NCBI GenBank assembly: GCA_025350345.1
Contig: JANXYA010000177.1
Location: 1-5,611 of the forward strand
From: Gammaproteobacteria bacterium
GTDB lineage: Bacteria; Pseudomonadota; Gammaproteobacteria; Steroidobacterales; Steroidobacteraceae
DNA: 5,611 bases
Direction: 5' to 3'
The translations under genes were made by a program, and so were the position numbers. Shown here in pieces: positions 1-5,611 of the stretch. The notes beneath the pieces were generated by a model. That model saw nothing but the letters and a program-made list of their open reading frames with translations. It made no database searches and was not told the origin of the DNA. How positions within the stretch are numbered: the stretch's first letter is position 1; the number at the start of each line of letters is the position of its first letter.

Positions 1-216
1 GCCGTAGAGGCCGATCGCCGCCCAGACTACATTGATGAATACCGACGGGTAGGCGCCGTTCCAGCCACTGTTCGCGATGATTCCCAGGCCCGACAGTACA
101 TTCAGGGCATGGTAGAGATTCGAGCGGGAACTGAGTTTTCCCATCGTCAGCAGCACGTAGGCGGTCAGCATCATCGCGGCCGCTGCCCAGCCTATGATCT
201 CTACCGTGAGTTTCAT
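1..216 (-). CDS. CBU_0592-like small membrane protein (partial, C-terminus off the left edge)
   Basis: The 72 visible residues start at ATG (214-216) with MKLTVEIIGWAAAAMMLTAY. They contain one hydrophobic segment at about residues 5-25, a short polar linker (KLSSRSNLYHALNVLSG), a second hydrophobic stretch at about 36-48, and a third beginning PSVFINVVWAAIGLYG. The order 'IGW...aYvLL..GkLs..s..Yh.lN.lsg.giianS.wn.a.Psv.iNvvW..iGly' matches, from memory, the CBU_0592-type small inner-membrane proteins of about 80-100 residues. Their biochemical role is unknown. A purine-rich AGGGGG lies 10 bases before the ATG as a possible ribosome binding site. The gene follows arsC on the same strand after a 91-bp gap, so it could be co-transcribed with it, or it could use a weak promoter in that gap. 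Family assignment is fairly sure; function is not known. Confidence 0.72.
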   Translation of the reverse strand, partial: MKLTVEIIGWAAAAMMLTAYVLLTMGKLSSRSNLYHALNVLSGLGIIANSGWNGAYPSVFINVVWAAIGLYG

Positions 217-307
217 GTGTGGTGCGCCCCCTGGGCCGCCAATTGGAAGTGACGCAGATCTAAACCGGTATTGTAATGGCAGGCCGGGCGGAGCCGGCGC
301 GGGTTGC

Positions 308-824
308 TCAGCCAGAATGCGGGGGTGGCGCGCTCTTGCCAATTGAATCGAGCTGCTCCTGCAGCTTGATTCGATCCAGAGACGCGAGCGGCAGGCTGGC
401 GAAGATCCTAATGCGGTTTTCCAGAGTTCCGAACGCCGTCCGGAACGCGACCCACCTGTCTGACTTGGAGCCCTCCACGGCGGCTGGATCGGGCACGCCC
501 CAATGTGCCGTCATCGGCTGTCCGGGCCAGTACGGGCACGTCTCCCCCGCCGCGTTGTCGCAAACGGTGAACACGAAATCCAGGGGCGGTGCGCCAGGCA
601 CGGCAAACTCGTCCCAGCTTTTGCTCCGCAGTCCCGTCGTCGACAGGTTCATCTTGCCCAGCAGCTCGAGCGCGATTGGGTGCACATTCCCTTTAGGGAT
701 GACTCCCGGCGCTGAAGCCGCGAAAGCGACCGCGCCCCCACCAATTGATGAGGGCCTCCGCCAGGATGCTCCGTGCAGAGTTTCCCGTACACAGGAACAG
801 CACGTTGAATGGTCGCTCAGCCAT
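308..824 (-). pseudogene. arsC: arsenate reductase ArsC, LMW-phosphatase type, interrupted by a single-base frameshift (or +1 frameshifted gene)
   Basis: ArsC reduces arsenate to arsenite in the cytoplasm so that it can be exported or modified. The ATG at 822-824 opens MAERPFNVLFLCTGNSARS, with the low-molecular-weight phosphatase P-loop CxxxxxR (C12-R18). This frame continues to SAGSHP and stops at TAA (693-695). The other frame carries the rest without further damage, from KGNVHP through RSKSWDEFA, DFVFTVCDNAAGETCP (two more cysteines, as expected for the three-Cys redox relay), PMTAHWGVPDPA and a helix ending LDSIGKSAPPPHSG at the stop 308-310. Removing one base (T on the coding strand, position 695) restores one reading frame of about 171 residues, the normal family length. 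The start overlaps the stop of the upstream acetyltransferase gene by 8 bp, suggesting translational coupling. No arsR, arsB or acr3 is visible here. It may be a recent pseudogene, a sequence error, or a true +1 frameshift gene (see the separate site entry). Family identity is very sure. Confidence 0.88.
692..709 (-). other. frameshift point in arsC (CCC-TAA-A, possible +1 slip site)
   Basis: On the coding strand the sequence reads GCC GGG AGT CAT CCC TAA A. The zero frame stops at TAA (693-695), and skipping the single T at 695 gives CAT CCC AAA GGG, the conserved family continuation SAGSHP-KG. A proline tRNA on CCC could re-pair with CCU after a +1 slip while the stop codon sits in the A site. 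A Shine-Dalgarno-like GGGAG ends four bases before the CCC. This arrangement is formally like the prfB site (SD-like element, slippery codon, in-frame stop). However, GGGAGT encodes the conserved Gly-Ser of the SAGS motif, so the element may be accidental. A simple one-base insertion remains the most economical explanation. Confidence 0.5.
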
Positions 825-1347
825 GGCTCGTTCCCGCAAGATTGGCACCAGTGAGCGTTCTTGACATGCAGGCGGCCGATGCCGGGCACAGCGATCGAAA
901 CTCCTCGCTGGCCCGCACCGCGGCCGGAACATCCGTGCGCTCGATCGCGCGGTAGTGCTGTTGCTCGAAAAATGGCCTGGCCGTTTCCGTGAGCAGGATC
1001 AGCTCGCGGACCCCGGCTGCGCGGGCGCGGCGCTCCAGCTCCCGGACAATGCGGCCGCCCAGACCCACGCCGCGCAATCCGAGCGGGCCAGCCACGGGAT
1101 TGAAGGTATCCGTGGTTCGGCGCATGGGCGCGCAGCCGATCAGCCGCTCGCCCTCGCGAATGAGAAACAGGCGCTCTTCCGCTCCCGGCACATGATATTC
1201 GCTGTGCTCGGCGTAACAGCGCAGGTACTGTGACGAAAGAAACGGATTCGGACATTGCGAGGCAAGGTTGAACCGATCGATCTCGGATGAAAACCGGACG
1301 AGCGCGTCAATGCCGTCTACCGCAGAAACTGACAGGGTCGCACTCAT
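817..1347 (-). CDS. ArsN2-like GNAT N-acetyltransferase with a CelD-like N-terminal module
   Basis: A 176-residue cytoplasmic protein. ArsN-type GNATs acetylate amino groups using acetyl-CoA; some family members are tied to resistance against organoarsenicals such as phosphinothricin-like arsenic compounds. The C-terminal half (about 88-165) shows the acetyl-CoA loop RGVGLG (R92-G97), the helix GGRIVRELERRARAAGVREL, the strand ILLTETARPFFEQQHYRAIER, and the ArsN2 tail PAAVRASEEFRSLCPASAACM. The N-terminal half (about 1-77) instead resembles the first module of CelD/FemAB-like acyltransferases (RFNLASQCPNPFLSS, then a strand RLFLIREGERLIGCAPMRR). Start: ATG 1345-1347 has GGGAG six bases upstream; a TTG directly before it is less likely. 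An 11-residue tail follows the normal family end and overlaps arsC by 8 bp. The pairing with arsC supports an arsenic role, but the substrate is not shown. The odd N-terminus could be a real fusion, a recombinant, or an assembly chimera. Confidence 0.8.
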   Translation of the reverse strand: MSATLSVSAVDGIDALVRFSSEIDRFNLASQCPNPFLSSQYLRCYAEHSEYHVPGAEERLFLIREGERLIGCAPMRRTTDTFNPVAGPLGLRGVGLGGRIVRELERRARAAGVRELILLTETARPFFEQQHYRAIERTDVPAAVRASEEFRSLCPASAACMSRTLTGANLAGTSHG

Positions 1348-1353
1348 CAATCG

Positions 1354-1358
1354 CTCCC
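1354..1358 (-). promoter_or_regulatory. ribosome binding site of the ArsN2-like gene
   Basis: GGGAG on the minus strand lies six bases upstream of ATG 1345-1347. It is the clearest Shine-Dalgarno match in the window, and it selects this ATG over the TTG at 1348-1350. Confidence 0.65.
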
Positions 1359-1487
1359 GGATGCGCGGGAAGCTTCGTGGTATTCCAGGCGTGGCGCGAG
1401 CGACTGATGCACAGTTGGCCTCATGTCCAGGCGCAAATCTGGCTAGGATTGATGGCGGACCCCCATAGGCGGCACAGGCCCGGCCAA

Positions 1488-1563
1488 TGGCGTCCCCAAG
1501 GGGATTCGAACCCCTGTTACCGCCGTGAAAGGGCGATGTCCTGGGCCTCTAGACGATGGGGAC
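1488..1563 (-). tRNA. tRNA-Glu (anticodon TTC), CCA encoded
   Basis: The 76-nt transcript runs from GTCCCC (1558-1563) to GGGGAC-G-CCA (1488-1497). The acceptor stem is perfectly paired. The anticodon loop CTTTCAC (1525-1531) gives anticodon TTC at 1527-1529. The first pair of the anticodon stem is a T:G wobble (TCGCC/GGCGG). The T arm AGGGG-TTCGAAT-CCCCT is canonical. The CCA end is in the DNA. The gene lies 24 bp downstream of tRNA-Ala and close behind gltX, whose product charges this very tRNA. It is read as the second member of a two-tRNA transcript. No clear intrinsic terminator follows it. The body is close to what I recall of enterobacterial tRNA-Glu. Confidence 0.97.
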
Positions 1564-1586
1564 GCCGAAACGCACATGGGAACCGA

Positions 1587-1662
<76 letters not shown>

Positions 1663-1675
1663 ACGAGAGGGCGCG

Positions 1676-1704
1676 ACGGTACGCAACGGCCCTGAGACTG
1701 TCAA
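1676..1704 (-). promoter_or_regulatory. probable promoter of the tRNA-Ala/tRNA-Glu transcript
   Basis: On the minus strand there is a perfect -35 TTGACA (1699-1704), a 17-bp spacer and a weak -10 TACCGT (1676-1681). These are followed by a GC-rich stretch (CGCGCCC) before the mature 5' end of tRNA-Ala at 1662. The -35 lies three bases after the gltX stop codon, so the tRNAs can be made independently of gltX read-through. A GC-rich discriminator is characteristic of stringently controlled stable-RNA promoters; regulation by ppGpp here is inference. The weakness of the -10 is the main doubt. Confidence 0.65.
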
Positions 1705-1707
1705 GGT

Positions 1708-3108
1708 TCAGTTGGCGGCCGCAAAATCGATTGCCCGCTGCACCCTTGCGAGGCTCTTTGTCCGGCCCAGCAGCGCGGCCGTCAGGTCGATCGGCGGGGA
1801 GACCGCCGTTCCCGAAATGGCGACCCGCAGCGGTTGCGCCACTTTGCCCAGCGGCAGATCGTTCCGGCCGGCCACCGCGTCGAGTACATTGTGGATGGCG
1901 CCAGCGTTCCATTCCGCCAGCGCCGAAAATCCCTCGTGGAGCGCCCTCAGCAGCGGCACGGCCTCGGCCGTGAGGTGTTTCCGGGCCGCCTTGTCCTCGT
2001 ACTGCGCGAAGTCCTGGAAGAAGAAGCGGCTGTTCTGCGCCATCTCCCTGAGCGTCCGGGCCCGCTCGCGCTGGGCGTTGGCGACGCCTTCCAGCAGCGG
2101 CAGATCATCGGCCTGCACCTCCAGGCGCGCCAGGCCCTCACGCAAACCGGCCGCGAGCTGCGTGACCGGGGCACGCATCAAGTGCTGCTGATTGAGCCAC
2201 GTGAGCTTCTCGGGGTCGAAGGCGGCGGCGGCCTTGTTGACGTCCTTGATGTCGAAGGCAGCGATCATCTCTGCGCGCGTGAAGACCTCCTGATCACCGT
2301 GCGACCAACCGAGGCGCACCAGGTAGTTCAGCAGTGCGTCGGGTAGGTACCCCTCCTCCTGGTACTGCAGCACGCTGACCGCGCCATGGCGCTTGGAGAG
2401 CTTGGCGCCGTCGGCACCGAGGATCATCGGCACATGCGCGTACGCTGGAATCGGCGCAGCGAGCGCGCGCAGCATGTTCATCTGCCGCGGCGTGTTGTTC
2501 AGGTGATCATCGCCGCGGATCACGTGCGTGACGCCCATGTCCATGTCATCGACGACGACGCAAAAGTTGTAGGTGGGGTTGCCGTCCGAGCGCGCAATGA
2601 TCAGATCGTCGAGCTCGCCGTTCTGGAACACAACCCGGCCGTGGATCTGGTCCTCGACCACCACCTCGCCATCGAGCGGGTTCCTGAAGCGCACGACAGG
2701 ATCGACTCCCCTGGGCACATCCGTGCGGTCGCGGCAGCGCCCGTCGTAGCGCGGCTTCTGCTTGGCCGCCAGCTGGCGCTGGCGCATCGCGTCCAGCTCC
2801 TCGCGCGAACAGTAGCAGCGATAGGCTGCACCCGCGCTCAACAGCTGCGCCAGCACCGCGCGGTAGCGCTCGAATCGCTGGGTCTGGTAGTAGGGGCCTT
2901 CATCGGCAGTGAGTCCCAGCCACTGCATGCCCTCGAGGATCACGCGCACCGCCTCATCGGTGGAGCGCTCACGGTCGGTATCCTCCACCCGCAGGATGAA
3001 CTTGCCGCCGCAATGGCGGGCGTACAGCCAGGAAAACAGAGCCGTCCGCACACCGCCGATGTGCAGCAGGCCGGTCGGGCTGGGGGCAAAACGGGTGACG
3101 ACGCTCAT
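1708..3108 (-). CDS. gltX: glutamyl-tRNA synthetase GltX
   Basis: GltX is a cytoplasmic class I synthetase that joins glutamate to tRNA-Glu using ATP. The protein is 466 residues from ATG 3106-3108, the usual length. Seen (numbering from that Met): TRFAPSPTGLLHIGG with the HIGH-type motif HIGG at 16-19; the RVEDTD segment of the amino-acid site; YRCYC...DGRC, with three of the four zinc-knuckle positions seen in the E. coli enzyme; the strongly conserved LDDLIIARSDGNPTYNFCVVVDD and THVIRGDDHLNNTPRQ; the KMSKS motif as KLSKR at 236-240; and a helical anticodon-binding domain from about 310 on, ending RVAISGTAVSPPIDL...FAAAN. An in-frame ATG 21 bases upstream (3127-3129) would add MAGLKTP. I prefer 3108 because homologues begin just before the TRFAPSPTG strand and the upstream ATG sits in a predicted RNA stem. 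Neither start has a strong ribosome binding site. The cognate tRNA-Glu gene lies directly downstream. The fourth zinc ligand position (usually His) is Asp. Confidence 0.97.
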   Translation of the reverse strand: MSVVTRFAPSPTGLLHIGGVRTALFSWLYARHCGGKFILRVEDTDRERSTDEAVRVILEGMQWLGLTADEGPYYQTQRFERYRAVLAQLLSAGAAYRCYCSREELDAMRQRQLAAKQKPRYDGRCRDRTDVPRGVDPVVRFRNPLDGEVVVEDQIHGRVVFQNGELDDLIIARSDGNPTYNFCVVVDDMDMGVTHVIRGDDHLNNTPRQMNMLRALAAPIPAYAHVPMILGADGAKLSKRHGAVSVLQYQEEGYLPDALLNYLVRLGWSHGDQEVFTRAEMIAAFDIKDVNKAAAAFDPEKLTWLNQQHLMRAPVTQLAAGLREGLARLEVQADDLPLLEGVANAQRERARTLREMAQNSRFFFQDFAQYEDKAARKHLTAEAVPLLRALHEGFSALAEWNAGAIHNVLDAVAGRNDLPLGKVAQPLRVAISGTAVSPPIDLTAALLGRTKSLARVQRAIDFAAAN

Positions 3109-3128
3109 CGGGGTCTTAAGTCCTGCCA

Positions 3129-3156
3129 TTCGCGCGATTCCCGCGCGGGGCGCGAA
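3129..3156 (-). repeat. nested inverted repeat in the gltX leader
   Basis: Arms TTCGCGC (3129-3135) and GCGCGAA (3150-3156) flank a perfect 10-bp palindrome, CCCGCGCGGG (3140-3149). In the gltX mRNA the arm ends on the first base of the upstream candidate ATG (3127-3129), so that start would be partly sequestered. The element has no T-run next to it and so is not an intrinsic terminator. A role in gltX translation or as a protein-binding site is inference only; chance pairing in GC-rich DNA is possible. Confidence 0.4.
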
Positions 3157-3178
3157 TGCTAGCTGGCCTCGCTCCAGC

Positions 3179-3230
3179 GCGCCATGCCGGCCCGCGATGG
3201 CGCCGCCGCTTCACGCCCCCGGGCGCGGCG
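3179..3230 (-). repeat. two tandem GC-rich hairpins in the gltX 5' leader region
   Basis: Hairpin one: GCGCCAT (3179-3185) pairs with ATGGCGC (3197-3203) across an 11-nt loop. Hairpin two: CGCCGC (3204-3209) pairs with GCGGCG (3225-3230), with a further GCCC/GGGC pairing possible inside. They lie between the stop of the CelD-like gene and gltX. Neither is followed by a T-run on the minus strand, so they are not convincing rho-independent terminators. They may simply structure a long gltX leader. Confidence 0.35.
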
Positions 3231-3235
3231 GGACG

Positions 3236-3264
3236 AGATTAAGTCATTACAATCAACCAGTTAA
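3236..3264 (-). promoter_or_regulatory. candidate gltX promoter
   Basis: The only AT-rich island between the CelD-like gene and gltX contains, on the minus strand, TTAACT (3259-3264; 4 of 6 matches to TTGACA), a 17-bp spacer and TAATCT (3236-3241; 3 of 6 matches to TATAAT). Transcription would start near 3229 and give a leader of about 120 nt to ATG 3108 that includes all the inverted repeats. Spacing and location are good; the hexamers are weak. Confidence 0.35.
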
Positions 3265-3271
3265 CCTGAGT

Positions 3272-4372
3272 CTAGATCCCCTCGACCCAGGCATACAGGC
3301 GAAAGGACAGGCGGCTCCGCCAGCCCTCGCACTGCTGCACACCCTGATTGAACACGGTCTCCTCGGGGCTCCAGCGCAACTTGGAGTTGTCCCGGCCCAC
3401 GGACAGGTTGGCAATCGCAAATCCCTGCTCGATGGCCCACTTCAGCGTCTCGGCCACCAGAGTGGTCATGATGCTGAACCGGCCCCATTCGGGCGCAAAG
3501 CCGGAATAGTAGAGGTACAGCTCGCGACCCAGGACGAAGCCGACGCGGCTGGCCACCACGACGCCTTCGATTTCCAGTTCAAAGATGCGCAGCTGGCCGC
3601 GCTGAGCCATGCCCTCGCAGTACTCGTACAGGAATGCGCGCGCCTGGTCGGCCGCGAAATTATCGGCGTGCCGCACCGCCATGTCGGAGCCAGCTCGCGC
3701 CGCATGCAGCGCGAGGAAACGCTCGAAGGCCGCCCGCGCCAGCTGGGGTTCGGCATGCACGACAAACTTGAAGGAATGACCGGCGCGCTTCAGGGAGTTG
3801 TAGCACTTGCGCAGTGATTCCTTGATGTTGCGCTTGCGGCCGGCGAGAAACTCAGCCCAGCTCGCCGGCAGACTCAGCCAGTAATTCAGCACTGGTTCTT
3901 CCCAGTGGGTGCGCCCCTGCTTGTCAAGCCAGCGCTGGGCGGCGCCCGTGCTGCGGATGCCCGCCCATCTCAGCCAGTCCCAGGCACCTTGCTGCTGCAT
4001 CAGGTACGTGCCCAGGCCTGCGACCACACGCTCCTCGTCCTGTGACTGGCAGACCAGGCCATGAACCTCGGTGAGGTTCGGATCAGCACCACAATATTGC
4101 AGCCGCCGCGTGCGCCACGGACCGAAGGCCGGCGCCACCGTGATCATCAGGGGTGCTACCGCAATGAGACGCCCCTGGTCGCGCACAGCGTGCGCGTAAA
4201 AAATGTCGCGCTGTGCAATTCCGTCACGACTCAGGTGCTGCCACCACAACTTGTTCCACTGCGGCGAGGTGAACGGAGTGCGGGGCGAGATTCCGGATTC
4301 AATCTGCTCCCAGTCCGATTGGAGTTCATCGAATGCATCCACGGACGCCATTTTTTCGAATTGCAGGCTCAC
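3272..4372 (-). CDS. CelD/FemAB-like GNAT acyltransferase (Acetyltransf_6 type)
   Basis: This is a cytosolic acyl/aminoacyl transferase of the CelD (COG5653) group, often found in exopolysaccharide clusters; its acceptor cannot be told from sequence. From the chosen GTG start the protein is about 366 residues. First comes a module with FDELQSDWEQIESG...TPFTSPQWNKLWWQHL and the strand FYAHAVRDQGRLIAVAPLMI. A middle segment with RRLQYCGADPNLTEVHGLV follows. The Acetyltransf_6 core begins FLAGRKRNIKESLRKCYNSLKRAG, continues through FELEIEGVVVASRVGFVLGRELYLYYSGF, and reaches SIMTTLVAETLKWAIEQGFAIANLSVGRDNSKLRW, the classic end of this fold. Start: an ATG at 4427-4429 would add a poorly conserved MAIRRLCLRSTGCVQTASS and overlap the divergent sugar-transferase start. 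GTG 4370-4372 sits just before the first family strand (SLQFEK), so I prefer it with low certainty. It is transcribed divergently from the sugar transferase gene, which supports a polysaccharide decoration role. No signal peptide or membrane helix is seen. Confidence 0.85.
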   Translation of the reverse strand: MSLQFEKMASVDAFDELQSDWEQIESGISPRTPFTSPQWNKLWWQHLSRDGIAQRDIFYAHAVRDQGRLIAVAPLMITVAPAFGPWRTRRLQYCGADPNLTEVHGLVCQSQDEERVVAGLGTYLMQQQGAWDWLRWAGIRSTGAAQRWLDKQGRTHWEEPVLNYWLSLPASWAEFLAGRKRNIKESLRKCYNSLKRAGHSFKFVVHAEPQLARAAFERFLALHAARAGSDMAVRHADNFAADQARAFLYEYCEGMAQRGQLRIFELEIEGVVVASRVGFVLGRELYLYYSGFAPEWGRFSIMTTLVAETLKWAIEQGFAIANLSVGRDNSKLRWSPEETVFNQGVQQCEGWRSRLSFRLYAWVEGI

Positions 4373-4427
4373 GGAACTCGCAGTCTGAACACAGCCGGTA
4401 CTCCTCAAGCAGAGCCTTCTGATTGCC

Positions 4428-5611
4428 ATGATGACGGCGATTCAGTCGTTCCTGCCCTGGGCCATCGCGGTAGCCACCCTGTACGCCTTCATGCGCCTGT
4501 ACGCCGTGCCGTTTTCTCCTTCGTCCGCGGCCGTCATGGTGATCGCAGTTCTGTGTCTGATATTGGTCGAACCGCCGCGCGACGTCACCTTGCAGCTGGC
4601 GTCGGCGCGGCTGCCAGCAGCGACGGGTGTCATCGCGCGCTGGCTGATGCTGTTGACCGGCCTCGCGGCGCTCAATCTGTTTGCCGGCATACTGCATGCC
4701 TTCCCGCGGCGGCTGGTGTGGTCCTGGGTGCTGCTGACGCCCTTCGCCCTGGTCGGCGTGACCCTGATCATGCAGGCCCTCATGCACCGCCTGCTGCTGC
4801 GCGCCTCGGGACTTCGGACCGCAGTATTTGCTGGCTACAACGACGGCAGCCAGATGCTGGCCCAGCGGATCCGCGAGGATCCAGGCCTGTGCCTCAAGGT
4901 CAAGGGCTTCTTCGATGACCGTAGCGCCGATCGCCTTGGCGCCAGGGCGGAAGCCGAAATCACCGGGCCGCTGACCGATCTTGTTCGCTACGTCAACGAG
5001 CACCGCATCGACGTCATCTTCATTGCGCTGCCGATCCGGCATGTGCGACGGGTCATGACGTTGCTGGACGAGCTGCGTGATACCACGGCCTCGATCTATT
5101 ACGCACCCGACAACTTTGTGTTTGACCTGATACAGGCACGTTCGGGCGACATCCAGGGCATTCCGGTCGTTGCGATGTGCGAGACACCCTTCTACGGTTA
5201 CCGCGGCGTGAGCAAGCGCCTCACGGACGTGGTCCTGGCATCGTGCATGCTGCTGGCGCTGTCGCCGCTGTTCGCCCTGATTGCCCTGTCCGTGAAGTTG
5301 TCGTCGCCCGGGCCAGTATTATTCAAGCAGCGCCGCTACGGACTCGACGGCCGCGAGATTGCCGTCTATAAATTTCGCTCCATGACGGTGGTCGAGGACG
5401 GCAATCAGATCATGCAGGCCTCCTTGGTCGATGCGCGCATCACGCCGGTCGGCCGCATCCTTCGCCGCTTCTCACTGGATGAGCTGCCACAGCTGTTCAA
5501 TGTCCTTGAGGGCCGGATGAGCCTGGTGGGCCCGCGCCCGCACGCCGTCGCCCACAATGAACTCTACAGAAAGCTCATCAAGGGCTACATGGTCCGCCAC
5601 AAGGTATTGCC
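4428..5611 (+). CDS. undecaprenyl-phosphate sugar-1-phosphate transferase, WcaJ/EpsB-like (partial, 3' end off the right edge)
   Basis: This inner-membrane enzyme starts a polysaccharide repeat unit by moving a sugar-1-phosphate, probably glucose-1-phosphate, from a UDP-sugar to undecaprenyl phosphate. Visible are 394 residues of an expected 460 or so. The N-terminal region has four hydrophobic segments (about 10-26, 32-48, 70-90, 97-121). A nucleotide-binding-like CoA_binding_3 domain spans about 128-250 (TAVFAGYNDGSQMLAQRIRED, GFFDDRS, RIDVIFIALP). The proline-broken re-entrant helix (LTDVVLASCMLLALSPLFALIAL, about 266-287) introduces the catalytic PNPT domain. That domain shows SSPGPVLFKQRRYGLDGREI, YKFRSMT, FSLDELPQLFNVL with the acidic D351-E352 pair, and MSLVGPRPHAVAHNELY. 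The window ends just before the expected GITGWAQVNG block. Two adjacent ATGs (4428, 4431) can start it. The frame is open upstream only to a TGA at 4386-4388, and no strong ribosome binding site is seen. It is divergent from the CelD-like gene, and more polysaccharide genes are expected to the right. Confidence 0.93.
   Translation, partial: MMTAIQSFLPWAIAVATLYAFMRLYAVPFSPSSAAVMVIAVLCLILVEPPRDVTLQLASARLPAATGVIARWLMLLTGLAALNLFAGILHAFPRRLVWSWVLLTPFALVGVTLIMQALMHRLLLRASGLRTAVFAGYNDGSQMLAQRIREDPGLCLKVKGFFDDRSADRLGARAEAEITGPLTDLVRYVNEHRIDVIFIALPIRHVRRVMTLLDELRDTTASIYYAPDNFVFDLIQARSGDIQGIPVVAMCETPFYGYRGVSKRLTDVVLASCMLLALSPLFALIALSVKLSSPGPVLFKQRRYGLDGREIAVYKFRSMTVVEDGNQIMQASLVDARITPVGRILRRFSLDELPQLFNVLEGRMSLVGPRPHAVAHNELYRKLIKGYMVRHKVL

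Noticed and set aside
283..298. Hairpin after arsC (GCCGG/CCGGC) as a terminator, and TACAAT at 270-275 as a -10 for the small membrane protein gene
   Set aside because: The hairpin has only a 5-bp stem with no T-run, and the -10-like hexamer has no -35 at a proper distance (GCCGGC at 17 bp).
1400..1487. Intrinsic terminator after tRNA-Glu
   Set aside because: GC-rich, but no stable stem followed by a T-run on the minus strand could be found.
1351..1490. Possible integration site at the tRNA-Glu 3' end, with the arsenic genes as an island
   Set aside because: No integrase is present and no second copy of the tRNA-Glu 3' end is visible between 1 and 1487.
2386..3817. Two long plus-strand open frames opposite gltX and the CelD-like gene
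   Set aside because: Both are antisense to well-supported conserved genes, and their translations show no recognisable motif.
4330..4427. Promoter for the sugar transferase (TTGCAG with TCTGAA)
   Set aside because: Only three of six matches in each hexamer; not better than chance.
4326..5042. Minus-strand open frame of 238 codons opposite the sugar transferase
   Set aside because: The plus-strand frame encodes a clear PNPT protein; the minus frame is Gln/Arg/His-rich low-complexity shadow sequence.

Overview
The window looks like high-GC chromosome from a gammaproteobacterium-like organism. This rests on the GltX sequence, on a tRNA-Ala(GGC)/tRNA-Glu(TTC) pair placed directly downstream of gltX, and on a WcaJ-type sugar transferase of a proteobacterial kind. 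No genus can be named from the sequence alone. Coding density is high: no gap without a gene exceeds about 165 bases. All genes are on the minus strand except the last one, which runs off the right edge on the plus strand.

Read in the minus-strand direction (right to left), the layout from the divergence point near 4400 is as follows. First comes a CelD/FemAB-like GNAT acyltransferase (3272-4372), typical of exopolysaccharide loci. It is followed by gltX, glutamyl-tRNA synthetase (1708-3108), and then by tRNA-Ala(GGC) and tRNA-Glu(TTC) (1587-1662 and 1488-1563). The tRNA pair has its own promoter starting 3 bp past the gltX stop codon. Next is a two-gene arsenic-type unit. It contains an ArsN2-like N-acetyltransferase (817-1347) whose N-terminal half looks CelD-like, and an 8-bp-overlapping low-molecular-weight-phosphatase-type arsenate reductase, arsC (308-824). 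Last is the start of a small CBU_0592-like membrane protein (1-216). On the plus strand, 4428 to the right edge encodes most of an undecaprenyl-phosphate sugar-1-phosphate transferase (WcaJ/EpsB-like), the initiating enzyme of exopolysaccharide repeat-unit synthesis. Together with the divergent CelD-like gene it marks the edge of a polysaccharide cluster that continues to the right.

Two points stand out. (1) arsC is split by one extra base. Both halves are perfectly conserved in two frames, and the junction reads CAT CCC TAA A, with a GGGAG element four bases upstream. That layout resembles a programmed +1 frameshift site of the prfB type, but a plain one-base insertion (mutation or sequence error) is the simpler reading. 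(2) The ArsN2-like protein appears to be a chimera of a CelD-type N-terminal module and an ArsN2 C-terminal acetyl-CoA-binding half, joined at the shared RGxGLG segment. I see no transposase, CRISPR array or phage gene, and no clearly new defence or biosynthetic system.
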